From positions 115,428-179,427 of the forward strand of contig CABYCU010000002.1 of assembly GCA_902517565.1 (NCBI GenBank): DNA of 64,000 nucleotides, written 5' to 3'. Below are positions 1 through 8,899 of this stretch, in pieces; the stretch's first letter is position 1; the number at the start of each line of letters is the position of its first letter. Source of the stretch: an uncultured SAR86 cluster bacterium. GTDB lineage: Bacteria > Pseudomonadota > Gammaproteobacteria > Magnimaribacterales > Magnimaribacteraceae. Below the pieces are notes generated by a model. It had not been told where the DNA came from. It worked only from the letters and a program-made list of their open reading frames with translations, and did no database searches. The translations under genes and the position numbers were made by a program.

Positions 1-705
1 GTTACCTCTAATATCAAAAGTATGATTGTCATTTTCCCATCTTAAAGCTAGGGTATAGTTTTCATCTTCGTAACTATCAAGGTCCTCGCCAGCTCCCAGA
101 TCTTTAATTACACCATCTCTGCTTCTGTTAACAACAATAAGTCTTGCACTGAGATTGTCAGTTAGACCGCCATTAATATATCCATATCCCTCTGCCATAC
201 CATAGCTACCAACCAGAGTCCTTACCTCAGCTGAAAAATCTTGTGAAGGTTTTGTGGTAATAAAGTTAACAGCTCCACCGATACTATTTCTTCCATATAG
301 AGTTCCTTGAGGTCCTCTAAGGATTTCTATCCTTTCAACATCGTACAGTCCGTTATCTGTAGAAGCGATTCCAAAATCCACGGAATAAGCACCATCAACA
401 TAAGTACCTACACCCGGATCTCCACCTAATGCTCTAAACATACGTCCAATACCTCTAATAGAAATATCGTATGGTTGAATAGTTGTTGCAGGTATATAAT
501 TTTGCAAGTCTTCCTGATTTCTTAAATTAAGAGATTCAATTAATGTGGAATCAAAAGCCGTTATTGATATCGCTGTATCTTGAATAGAAGATGCTTGCCT
601 TTCAGCAGTAACTATTACCTCTTCAATCCCCCCTGTATCTTCATCAGCTGAAAAAACAAGAAGTGGTGATAAGGCAAAAGAAATAAGAAAAATTAATTTT
701 TTCAT
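1..705 (-). CDS. TonB-dependent receptor, N-terminal part (3' end runs off the left window edge)
   Basis: Absent from the ORF track because it is partial. Minus-strand translation from ATG at 705 gives MKKLIFLISFALSPLLVFSADEDTGGIEEVIVTAERQ...DISIRGIGRMFRALGGDPGVGTYVDG...RGPQGTLYGRNSIGGAVNFIT, i.e. signal peptide, TonB box and plug domain. SD GGGGAGG upstream. Confidence 0.93.
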   Translation of the reverse strand, partial: MKKLIFLISFALSPLLVFSADEDTGGIEEVIVTAERQASSIQDTAISITAFDSTLIESLNLRNQEDLQNYIPATTIQPYDISIRGIGRMFRALGGDPGVGTYVDGAYSVDFGIASTDNGLYDVERIEILRGPQGTLYGRNSIGGAVNFITTKPSQDFSAEVRTLVGSYGMAEGYGYINGGLTDNLSARLIVVNRSRDGVIKDLGAGEDLDSYEDENYTLALRWENDNHTFDIRGN

Positions 706-717
706 GAAACCTCCCCA

Positions 718-736
718 AAAGTTTCGTCTAAACTTT
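718..736. promoter_or_regulatory. Perfect inverted repeat upstream of a TonB receptor start (candidate operator or 5' UTR hairpin)
   Basis: AAAGTTT-CGTCT-AAACTTT, 12 nt upstream of the receptor ATG. Confidence 0.35.
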
Positions 737-840
737 GCTTCCCTGATTAGTTTAGATTGTATTTTTTATCCCTAAACAGTCCTTTGTGAAGATATATAGG
801 TAATAAAGTACCTATATTCTTTGAATGTATCAAGATATAT

Positions 841-1560
841 CTAGGAGAAATAAAAAGCTATGCTAAAAGCAAATAGATTATTAATAGCATGAATAATAAT
901 GGGGAGTCCTAAGGATTTATAAGCTATCCTGAGGTATCCCAAGAAAAGACCGAAAAAGAATAACACAACCAAAATCTTAATTTCATATTGGAAGTGAATG
1001 ATCGTCCAAAAAAAACTGGTTAAGCCTACCGATCCCCATGGACCTAATTTAGTTCGACTCAATTGAGAATATAAAAAACCTCTAAAAATGAATTCTTCAG
1101 CAATAGGTGCGATGATTATTACGGATATAAGGCTTAGTAAAATAGGATCAGATAACATAAATTCTATAAAGCCTTGAGGAATCTCAATATCTAAAAGAAG
1201 CATGTATATTTCTTCAAAGGCTATAAAAATAGCTAAGATAAATATACTTAAATACAAATCTCTAGGATTAAAATCTAATGCACCAATATCGGAGTAAGGT
1301 ATGTTCCTTATTTTCATTCTCCATAAAATAAAAAATACCAAAGTTGTCATGGAGAGAATGGAAATTAAATTATCGGCTATAGGATGCATGCTTACCGACC
1401 CAAGGTATGACATATCTACAGTGACTGGGTTTAGGTAAACCCAATCTCCTAAAGAATCAATTAATAAAGCAAAAGGTAATGGGAAAAGATTGAGTGATAA
1501 TAAAATGAATAATAAGGCCCACCATCCACTGAAATATCTTGTCTCATTTTTTTCACTCAT
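841..1560 (-). CDS. CPBP family intramembrane metalloprotease (CAAX/Abi type)
   Basis: Multi-TM protein with the EExxxR motif (APIAEEFIFRGFLYSQL) and a downstream HxxxN (IIHAINN). Confidence 0.88.
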   Translation of the reverse strand: MSEKNETRYFSGWWALLFILLSLNLFPLPFALLIDSLGDWVYLNPVTVDMSYLGSVSMHPIADNLISILSMTTLVFFILWRMKIRNIPYSDIGALDFNPRDLYLSIFILAIFIAFEEIYMLLLDIEIPQGFIEFMLSDPILLSLISVIIIAPIAEEFIFRGFLYSQLSRTKLGPWGSVGLTSFFWTIIHFQYEIKILVVLFFFGLFLGYLRIAYKSLGLPIIIHAINNLFAFSIAFYFS

Positions 1561-1620
1561 TTAAAAAATTATTAATTTAAATTTTTAAGAGATAGGTAAT
1601 ATGAAACGAAGTATTAGAGG

Positions 1621-2016
1621 TTATTTGGTATCAAGGTAAGCTATGCATTTTATTTCAATTTTTAGATCTGGTGAAACTAGTGCAGTTGTTCCAACTAAGG
1701 TTTGACTGACTTCTGGCTTGCAACCGTAAATTGATTCCCTTTCAGAAAAAAGCTCAGCAACATTATCCATAACGTCGTCAACGTCTGTTACAAACCAAGT
1801 TTCGTCAATTATGTTCTCCATATTTGCATCAAAATGATCCAGTATGCGTTGGATATTCTTATAACAACTTATCATTTGGTCTTTTATACCGTCTGGAACA
1901 TTACCATTTTCATCGGTTGCTATTTGTCCGGCAAGTGTTAAGACATTGCCCGCCAAGACACCTTGAGAAAAAAAGTCTGCATACGGTCCTTCTCTTAATA
2001 ATTTTTTTGTAACCAT
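1621..2016 (-). CDS. RidA / YjgF-YER057c-UK114 family protein
   Basis: Family-like LREGPYADFFSQGVLAGNVLTLAGQIATDENG...; length about 130 aa. Confidence 0.85.
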   Translation of the reverse strand: MVTKKLLREGPYADFFSQGVLAGNVLTLAGQIATDENGNVPDGIKDQMISCYKNIQRILDHFDANMENIIDETWFVTDVDDVMDNVAELFSERESIYGCKPEVSQTLVGTTALVSPDLKIEIKCIAYLDTK

Positions 2017-2087
2017 AGTCTTAAATAATTTGTTTATTTGATTAAACTATAAACTAATTTAATCTATCTTCTAAATTAAATAACAAA

Positions 2088-2858
2088 TTGACCATCATTA
2101 AACCAAAACCAACCGCCCTGATAACTGGATTTTCTTCAGGGATAGGTTTGGCTTATGCTAAATACTTAGCGTCAAAAGATTGGGATCTGCATTTAGTATC
2201 GCATGATGAATCTAGAGCAGAAATAGGGCTTAAAGCACTCAATTACTCAAATACAAATGTGTATCTCTATGATTTATCAAAACCTGAGTCCATAAAAGAA
2301 TTAAGTAAAAGTATCCCTACACCTAATTTAATTGTCGCTAATGCCGGAATTACAAAATACGGAGAAGCTGGTACTTTATCTTCAAATGAGAAATTAGACC
2401 TTTTTTATCTTTTGTGTAACGGCGTAATAGATCTCATTGAATCTTATTTGCCAGAAATGAAAAAACAAAATAGCGCCAGAATTGTCATAATTTCCAGTAT
2501 CGGGGCAATTACACCTATGCCTAAATCCTCTATCTATGCAGCTGCAAAATCTGCTGTCCACTCTTATGGTGAGTCCCTATCAAAGGAACTGAAAGATAGA
2601 AATATTTCGGTCACAGTCAGTCTTCCCGGTTACGTAAGAACTAAAGCTCATAAAAGAGCAGGATTGGATCATCTTATTAAGAAAGTTCCTAGCTGGATGT
2701 GGATTGAAGCTGATCAAGTAGTAAAAGAAACCGAAAAAGCCTCTTTAAAGGGTAAATCAAATATTATTCCTGGATTAGTCTACAAGCTTGTGCGACCTTT
2801 CTTACAGATGGCGTTGGCAAATAGTCTGTGGAATAGGATAACTAGAAGAAGAACTTAA
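2088..2858 (+). CDS. SDR family oxidoreductase (TTG start)
   Basis: TGxxxGIG (TGFSSGIG), NAG, and YxxxK (YAAAK) motifs. Confidence 0.9.
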   Translation: MTIIKPKPTALITGFSSGIGLAYAKYLASKDWDLHLVSHDESRAEIGLKALNYSNTNVYLYDLSKPESIKELSKSIPTPNLIVANAGITKYGEAGTLSSNEKLDLFYLLCNGVIDLIESYLPEMKKQNSARIVIISSIGAITPMPKSSIYAAAKSAVHSYGESLSKELKDRNISVTVSLPGYVRTKAHKRAGLDHLIKKVPSWMWIEADQVVKETEKASLKGKSNIIPGLVYKLVRPFLQMALANSLWNRITRRRT

Positions 2859-3826
2859 AGTTTTGATCTTAAAAAATCTTTGATATCGCTTGCCAAATTC
2901 AATGGAGCTTCATACATGGGCAAGTGACCAATGTCTGGATAAATCTTCATGTCAACATCCTTAATATTTTCTTGAAAAATAAATGAAGACTGAAAGGGTA
3001 TTATATTGTCCTCTCTTCCGTGTATCACGAGAGTAGGTACCTGGATGGACTTTAAAATCTCAGGGTCATTAAAGTAACTGCGTCTATTCTTAAACATGGA
3101 AAGGATTGCTTTCCTAGAACCTGAAAGCAAAACCAAATCATGAAAATGCATAGCTAATTCAGTTGTAGCAAGACTTTCGTCAAATACGGAACTTCTGAGT
3201 CCTTGAGTAGCAAAAAATTTAGGAGTGTAATAAGAAAGTACAAAATTTGTTAAGTCAGAACGCATTAATTTCCATACCCAAGGGGTTTGTCTACTTTGAG
3301 CTTCTATGTTTTTTCTTTCTTCTTTTCTTAAGATGCTACTTGAGGCAAGAAGTATCAGAGAATTAATTTTTTCTGGGTATGACAATGTATACCGCCAAGC
3401 TACGCCGCCGCCCATAGAATTTCCTGCTATTGAGAAATTAGTAATATTTAAATGGTCAACCACTTCATTTACGGTATCCATAAAGCTTTCATTAGAATAA
3501 TTTTTTGAAGGAATGGCGCCTGTTAAGCCAAAACCCGGAAGATCTAAACTTACAATTCTGAATTCACCACTTAATAAAGGCGTTAATCTCTCAAAATTGA
3601 ATAAGGATCCATTAAAACCATGTAAGAAAACAATGACAGGTAGGTCTAAATTACCTTCATCTCTGTAATGTATTATTTTTCCATCAGACATTTTCAAAAA
3701 ACGTGAGGGTTCTGATGCATACTTCTGCTCTAGCTCAGTTCTTGAAATATCAAAAAATATACCACTATAGATAAATATGCCTATGCCAATAGCTGTTATA
3801 AGAAAGATTGCGTTAACTCTTTTCAT
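2855..3826 (-). CDS. Alpha/beta hydrolase with N-terminal membrane anchor
   Basis: HGFNGS oxyanion region, GNSMGG nucleophile elbow, C-terminal DIGHLP histidine. Confidence 0.9.
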   Translation of the reverse strand: MKRVNAIFLITAIGIGIFIYSGIFFDISRTELEQKYASEPSRFLKMSDGKIIHYRDEGNLDLPVIVFLHGFNGSLFNFERLTPLLSGEFRIVSLDLPGFGLTGAIPSKNYSNESFMDTVNEVVDHLNITNFSIAGNSMGGGVAWRYTLSYPEKINSLILLASSSILRKEERKNIEAQSRQTPWVWKLMRSDLTNFVLSYYTPKFFATQGLRSSVFDESLATTELAMHFHDLVLLSGSRKAILSMFKNRRSYFNDPEILKSIQVPTLVIHGREDNIIPFQSSFIFQENIKDVDMKIYPDIGHLPMYEAPLNLASDIKDFLRSKL

Positions 3827-3908
3827 TAAATTCTTTTATCTAAAACCCCGTTGTATTTATATCACCCATATAAATATATACGAAATTATTTAAAGGTATA
3901 ATTAATCT

Positions 3909-4763
3909 ATGGATTTAAAGAAACTTCTAATTTGCACATTGTTTATATCTATAAACCTATTTTCTAATGAGCATGTAAAAGAAGATATCTTAAAAATATT
4001 GGTTTATAACACTCATGGACTGCCTGAGATATTTATCGATGATGATCCCAAGATGCGTTTTCCAATAATTGGTCGTAAAACAGGCCAATATGATATTTCA
4101 CTTATTCAAGAAGACTATGCACATCATGAAGAGTTTTCATCTAGTTTCGTAAAAGAAAGTAAGTTCTTTCGAGGGCCAATGGGGGGGACATTGCTATGCC
4201 CCTTCTGCACAGGCTCTGGATTAACATCTATTTTTAATCTGCCTCAGGAATGGAAGATAGAAGTAGTTAATGAGGCCTATCAGACTTGCTCTGGTTGGCT
4301 CAGAGGAGCCAATGATTGTTTTGCATATAAAGGCTTCCAAATAATAAAAATTACAACTTCAAAAAACAAAAGTTTTTTTATAGTTAATACACACATGGAT
4401 GCAGGCAGGAGAGATTCTGATAGAGCATCTAGAAAGATACAATTAGAGCATATAGTTTCAATGATTAATAAAAAAAGGATAAACGGTGCTTTGATCGTTG
4501 CAGGAGATCTAAATCTTAACTCTAAGGATCCTGAGGATATGAAGCTTTTAGAAAAGTTTAAAAATGATCTTGGTCTTAACGACGCCTTTAAAGGATACGA
4601 AATAGATGAAAAATGGTCTATCTTGGACTATATTCTCTTCAGGCAAGGTAAAGAAATTAACCTTTCGATAGTAACTGCTGGGGAAGACGAATCATTTGTC
4701 ACTGCAGAAGGCCCTCTTAGTGATCACCCTGCTCTTTTTTTAGAATTATTAATCAAGGAATAA
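3909..4763 (+). CDS. Secreted endonuclease/exonuclease/phosphatase (EEP) family protein
   Basis: Signal peptide, VNTHMD, AGDLNLN, LSDHPALF motifs. Confidence 0.85.
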   Translation: MDLKKLLICTLFISINLFSNEHVKEDILKILVYNTHGLPEIFIDDDPKMRFPIIGRKTGQYDISLIQEDYAHHEEFSSSFVKESKFFRGPMGGTLLCPFCTGSGLTSIFNLPQEWKIEVVNEAYQTCSGWLRGANDCFAYKGFQIIKITTSKNKSFFIVNTHMDAGRRDSDRASRKIQLEHIVSMINKKRINGALIVAGDLNLNSKDPEDMKLLEKFKNDLGLNDAFKGYEIDEKWSILDYILFRQGKEINLSIVTAGEDESFVTAEGPLSDHPALFLELLIKE

Positions 4764-4767
4764 AAAA

Positions 4768-5199
4768 ATGACAAATAATATGGATTTAAACTACAAGGAA
4801 GCAGAATCATTAATAGCGAAAATGTGGGAATCATTTGAAAAAGGAGATCTTGATCAGTTCTCTCAAACAATGTCTCAAGAAAATGATATGGTTTCGTTTG
4901 GTACTGATGCATCTGAGAGATGGGATGGTTGGAAGAATTTAGAAGAGTCTGTGCGTTTACAATTTGAGTCGTTTAAAGTGGTTAGTGTTAAGAGAAAAGA
5001 TAAAACACTTAAAATAAGTAATACCAATAGAACAGCTTGGTTTTCTGAGATTGTTGACTGGGAAATGGCCGGGGAAGATGGAAATGATATTATTGAAGGT
5101 ATTAGATACACAGGTGTAATGGAAAAAATTGCTGAAAACTGGAAAATAGTCCAATTTCACTGTTCGGTAGGTGTTGAGGGTCAGGTTCTAGAATATTAA
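4768..5199 (+). CDS. NTF2-like / SnoaL-type protein
   Basis: Length about 143 aa; SnoaL3-like architecture (WESFEKGDLDQF...WKIVQFHCSVG). Follows the EEP gene after 4 nt. Confidence 0.6.
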   Translation: MTNNMDLNYKEAESLIAKMWESFEKGDLDQFSQTMSQENDMVSFGTDASERWDGWKNLEESVRLQFESFKVVSVKRKDKTLKISNTNRTAWFSEIVDWEMAGEDGNDIIEGIRYTGVMEKIAENWKIVQFHCSVGVEGQVLEY

Positions 5200-5223
5200 C
5201 GGTGGCATAAGAGAGTTAATTTC

Positions 5224-5421
5224 TTAGCTTTCGGTTTCCTCTCTTGCTTTTTTTGCATCAAAAGCCGCCTGGTCCCTTTTCCATTCCTCAAGATACCATC
5301 CGTCATTACCAATTTTATTTAGATATGAATAAAAAATGCGGCCAGTTTGATCAACAAAACCTTGTTCGAAAGGCTGACCAGTAATTTGATTTATTCTTTT
5401 ATGCTCTTCCTTTAACTCCAC
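5224..5421 (-). CDS. Small conserved-looking protein (65 aa) downstream of mntR
   Basis: ORF 9 nt downstream of mntR on the same strand; weak resemblance to short RINxxTGxPFxxG...GxxF... proteins. No firm family. Confidence 0.5.
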   Translation of the reverse strand: MELKEEHKRINQITGQPFEQGFVDQTGRIFYSYLNKIGNDGWYLEEWKRDQAAFDAKKAREETES

Positions 5422-5430
5422 AGTAATTGA

Positions 5431-5856
5431 CTATTTAAGGAACCTTTTCATCGCATCTAATGTCTTTGAACTTACATGATGCTCTATACCTTCACTATCT
5501 ATCTCAGCATTAGCCTTATCAACGCCTAACTTGATCAAGAAATCTAAGACAATTTCATGTCGCTTTTTACTTTTTTTTGCGAGTTTATATCCTTTCTCAG
5601 TGAGCTCGATAGGTTTGTAGGATTGTGTGAGCAAAAGATCTTGATCGTTCAATCTTTTAACAGTGCGCGAGACGGTTACATGGCTAACATTAAAGAAGCG
5701 CGCCAAATCTAGTACTCTGCACTCTCCTGTTTCATCAATTAGGTCCATGACAGCTTCGACATAATCTTCTGCAGTCTCACTAGCATGACGAGTTCGGGTT
5801 TGGGAAAAAGGGACTGAACGCGCCTTGATCTTCTCTTTTGCCTTTTTCTTTTTCAT
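5431..5856 (-). CDS. mntR: DtxR/MntR-family manganese-responsive transcriptional regulator
   Basis: wHTH (GECRVLDLARFFNVSHVTVSRTVKRLNDQDLL) plus DtxR-type metal/dimer region (KRHEIVLDFLIKLGVDKANAEIDSEGIEHHVS). Confidence 0.88.
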   Translation of the reverse strand: MKKKKAKEKIKARSVPFSQTRTRHASETAEDYVEAVMDLIDETGECRVLDLARFFNVSHVTVSRTVKRLNDQDLLLTQSYKPIELTEKGYKLAKKSKKRHEIVLDFLIKLGVDKANAEIDSEGIEHHVSSKTLDAMKRFLK

Positions 5857-5876
5857 AACAAATTTAAATTATACTC

Positions 5877-5905
5877 TTGACATCATCCGTAGCCATTGCT
5901 ACATT
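5877..5905 (+). promoter_or_regulatory. Putative sigma70 promoter of the MntX-like gene
   Basis: TTGACA (5877-5882), 17-nt spacer, TACATT (5900-5905). Predicted +1 near 5912, the GTG start codon. Confidence 0.65.
5889..5902. promoter_or_regulatory. Putative MntR operator (dyad GTAGC-CATT-GCTAC) in the mntR / MntX-like intergenic region
   Basis: GTAGCCATTGCTAC; core TAGCCATTGCTA resembles the E. coli mntH MntR box (AAACATAGC-N4-GCTATGTTT). Confidence 0.75.
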
Positions 5906-5911
5906 TGTCCC

Positions 5912-6382
5912 GTGAAAGATTACCTAAAATACGATGATATAAAGGTTTTTAAGTACGAGAATCTTTATCTAGCGATTATTTACACGATTGGTCATATTCT
6001 AATTGCAATGACTTGCAATAGGATAATTACTGGTGCCTCCCTAGATATGGCAGCTGCAGATGCTTTTGTCGAACCGATAATCAATGGCTTCTGGTTTTAT
6101 TTTCTTCTGGTTTACTTGAAAAAGATATTCGTCAAGAAAATTGAGTCAAATGACCTAACATTCGTAAATCCGAATCAAATAGGTTTTTTGTTAGCTTTTA
6201 TCTATACAGTTGGTCATATTCTAATTGCTATGACATGTAATAGATTACTTACAGGTGCACCTCTGAATCTTGCAGCTATAGACGCTTTCGTTGAGCCAAT
6301 AATTAATGGTTTCTGGTTTTTTCTGCTATTTGAGATTGTAAATAAATTTAAAGCAAAGAAAGCACTCGGCACCGCAGCATAA
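5912..6382 (+). CDS. Internally duplicated DUF2061-like small membrane protein, candidate MntX-type Mn2+ transporter
   Basis: Two near-identical repeats (YTIGHILIAMTCNRIITGASLDMAAADAFVEPIINGFWF / YTVGHILIAMTCNRLLTGAPLNLAAIDAFVEPIINGFWF). GTG start at 5912 preferred over the ORF-track start at 5825, which overlaps mntR. Confidence 0.7.
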   Translation: MKDYLKYDDIKVFKYENLYLAIIYTIGHILIAMTCNRIITGASLDMAAADAFVEPIINGFWFYFLLVYLKKIFVKKIESNDLTFVNPNQIGFLLAFIYTVGHILIAMTCNRLLTGAPLNLAAIDAFVEPIINGFWFFLLFEIVNKFKAKKALGTAA

Positions 6383-6465
6383 ACCTATGAAGTTCATAGA
6401 ACTTCTTTAGATAAATTATTCCCACCTTCTCGGCTAAGGTCAAAATCATAGGGTATAGTTATCCT

Positions 6466-8736
6466 ATGGAAAAAAATAATACCTTACCTATTTACGCAAT
6501 TATTTTCAGTGTATTCCTATTTTTTTTACAACACTTGAGTCAGCTACCTCCAGAAGCAAAAGGGCTCGAATCACCTCCAGAAGTATTTTCTGCAGAACGT
6601 GCCTATGAGACTTTAAGATATCTTTTAAAAGAAAATAAGCCTCATCCTGTGGGCTCTGATTTAAATAAATTAGTTAAAGAGAGACTTATCGAAGAGTTAG
6701 ATAAGCTAGAAATAAAGCATAAAGTTCAAAAAACATGGGCATGCGCTTCCAGATACGCTGCATGCGCTGAAGTTGAAAACTTAATAGGCATCATTCCTGG
6801 TAAAACTAATGCTCCTTATCTCGCTCTAATGGCTCACTATGACTCAGTGCCAATGGCACCCGGAGCGGGTGATGATGGAGCCGGTGTGGTTGCAATTCTT
6901 GAAGCAGCAAGAGTTTTAAAGCTTGAAGCACCTTATGATTATCCAATAATGCTACTTTTAACAGATGCTGAGGAGAATGGCTTAATAGGTGCAGAAGCTT
7001 TCTTCGGTCAGCATCCGTTAGCTAAAGAAGTGGGTGTGGTGCTAAATATAGAAGGAAGTGGAACTGCGGGAGGAAGCATGGTATTTCGGACTTCTGAAAA
7101 TAACGAACTTCTTATAAAAAGCTTATCGCATGAACATGATCATGCATATGGCTTTTCTTTAGCAAATGAAATCTTCAAAAGAATGCCTAATGATACAGAT
7201 TTTAGTGTGGCCATGAGAGCTAATATTCCAGGGATGGACTTTGCTTTTGTCGGTGAAAGAAATCATTACCATACTCCAAATGATAGTTTAGAGAATTTAG
7301 ATATAAGAACTATTCAGCACCATGGAGAAAATATATTAAGTGCTTCTCGAGATCTTCTTTCAAAGGACTGGAATAGCATGGGTGACAAATATGTTTATTT
7401 AGGCGGGACGTATGGACTTTGGTCTCAATGGAAATCAAGTAATAGTTTAATTGCCTTAATACTCTCAACTTTAGTTTTTATTGCAGCATTTATTCGCTCC
7501 AAAATAAAATTAAGTAGACTAACTCTGGGATTTGTTCTTTCACCTATTACATTATTTACAACTATTTTTTCTGGTCTCTTAAGCTTCTACCTTTTATCTA
7601 TCTTTTCAGGAAATGTAATAAGCTGGCCCGGTATAGATTGGCCCTATCGACTGCTTCTTATTGGATCAACATCTCTAGGACTATTAGTAGGCTGTGCTCT
7701 TAGTAGAAAATTTCTACAAGAATTAGAGATGATTTATGGAGCCTGGTTTTTTTGGATATTACTAACTTTAGTTATGACTCTATTTTTACCCGATGCTGCC
7801 AACTTATTTATATTGCCTTTAGTTTTCGGAAGTTTAATTTTACTAATTTCCAATTATGTAAAAGAGCAATACAAATTAACTTTCTTACTTTTAACTTTAG
7901 TTGTAGCTTTACCAAGCACATTAGGTCTAATATTTTCTTTGGAACAAAGTCAGGGTTATAAGCTTGTCTTGGCAGTTTTACCCTTTGCGGGACTGTATGC
8001 AATATTGATTTCACCATTCTTGTTTTCAATAAATATAAAACCTACCCTTTCAATTGTTGGCTTGATAACTTTATTCTCTCTTACTTCTGGAAGTACACTA
8101 AATCTTTATACAGAAATGAGGCCACAACACGTAAATATTCATTTTTATGAGAATTTGGATGACAAAGACTCTTTTATCCACTTATCAGGAAATTATAAAA
8201 ATATGGCAGCCTCTGATCCCGAACCTCTTATTGAACCTTTGACTTCTTACGTCGAAATGACAAATAGTAAGGCCATTGCTTCTTATGCTTCTGATTATCA
8301 ATTTAGATATTGGGCAGATAGTATTTCTAGTGAATGGATAGAGCCTTCGATTGTAGTTAAAGAAAAAATTAAAGACTCTCACTCAATTGCAGTGCGGTTA
8401 AAAAGCAATAGAAATGCAAGCAGGATCGCACTTTTACTTCCTGAAGCATCAAAATTAAAGTCTTTTAATATTGGATCTCAAACTATAAGCGTATCACCTT
8501 CAACTAGGGGTGCTTACAAAGGTTACTACTTAATTTATCTTAATGGAATGTATGATAAGAAAGTAGATTTGATACTAAATTTTGAAGATTATACAAACGA
8601 GATTGAAGGTTACCTTTTGGATATCAGCACAAAATTGCCTGGACATCTAAATGAATTATATAAAGCACGCTCTGGAATATTTTCTCCTGTACACAGAGGA
8701 GATCAGGCAATCCTAGTCAAGGCTATAAAGATCTAG
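6466..8736 (+). CDS. M28 family metallopeptidase with C-terminal multi-TM region (ERMP1/Fxna-like)
   Basis: AHYDSVP, GAGDDGAGVV, DAEENGLIGAEAF, NHYHTPNDS zinc-ligand motifs, followed by several TM helices. Confidence 0.88.
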   Translation: MEKNNTLPIYAIIFSVFLFFLQHLSQLPPEAKGLESPPEVFSAERAYETLRYLLKENKPHPVGSDLNKLVKERLIEELDKLEIKHKVQKTWACASRYAACAEVENLIGIIPGKTNAPYLALMAHYDSVPMAPGAGDDGAGVVAILEAARVLKLEAPYDYPIMLLLTDAEENGLIGAEAFFGQHPLAKEVGVVLNIEGSGTAGGSMVFRTSENNELLIKSLSHEHDHAYGFSLANEIFKRMPNDTDFSVAMRANIPGMDFAFVGERNHYHTPNDSLENLDIRTIQHHGENILSASRDLLSKDWNSMGDKYVYLGGTYGLWSQWKSSNSLIALILSTLVFIAAFIRSKIKLSRLTLGFVLSPITLFTTIFSGLLSFYLLSIFSGNVISWPGIDWPYRLLLIGSTSLGLLVGCALSRKFLQELEMIYGAWFFWILLTLVMTLFLPDAANLFILPLVFGSLILLISNYVKEQYKLTFLLLTLVVALPSTLGLIFSLEQSQGYKLVLAVLPFAGLYAILISPFLFSINIKPTLSIVGLITLFSLTSGSTLNLYTEMRPQHVNIHFYENLDDKDSFIHLSGNYKNMAASDPEPLIEPLTSYVEMTNSKAIASYASDYQFRYWADSISSEWIEPSIVVKEKIKDSHSIAVRLKSNRNASRIALLLPEASKLKSFNIGSQTISVSPSTRGAYKGYYLIYLNGMYDKKVDLILNFEDYTNEIEGYLLDISTKLPGHLNELYKARSGIFSPVHRGDQAILVKAIKI

Positions 8737-8742
8737 AATTAA

Positions 8743-8818
8743 TGGTGGAGCTAGGCGGGATCGAACCGCCGACCTCAACACTGCCAGTGTTGCGCTCTCC
8801 CAGCTGAGCTATAGCCCC
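8743..8818 (-). tRNA. tRNA-Ala (anticodon GGC)
   Basis: GGGGCTATAGCTCAGCTGGGAGAGCGCAACACTGGCAGTGTTGAGGTCGGCGGTTCGATCCCGCCTAGCTCCACCA. Cloverleaf folds, encoded CCA, G3-U70 alanine identity pair present. Confidence 0.96.
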
Positions 8819-8899
8819 GTATCGATGATTGAACTATTATACTTACCAATACTTAATCAGAAAGGTTTAAAAAACAACAAAAGCATATAAAAATTCAAG

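Noticed and set aside
2076-2090. Further leaderless candidates with weak -10 boxes (TTAAAT before TTG at 2088; TAGATA before TTG at 60859; TAAAAG before the hydrolase ATG at 3826)
   Set aside because: Hexamers match the consensus too poorly to count; left out of the leaderless set.
4724-5160. Three minus-strand ORFs (4724-4912, 4875-5111, 4957-5160) antisense to the NTF2-like gene
   Set aside because: Overlap a better-supported plus-strand gene; shadow translations.
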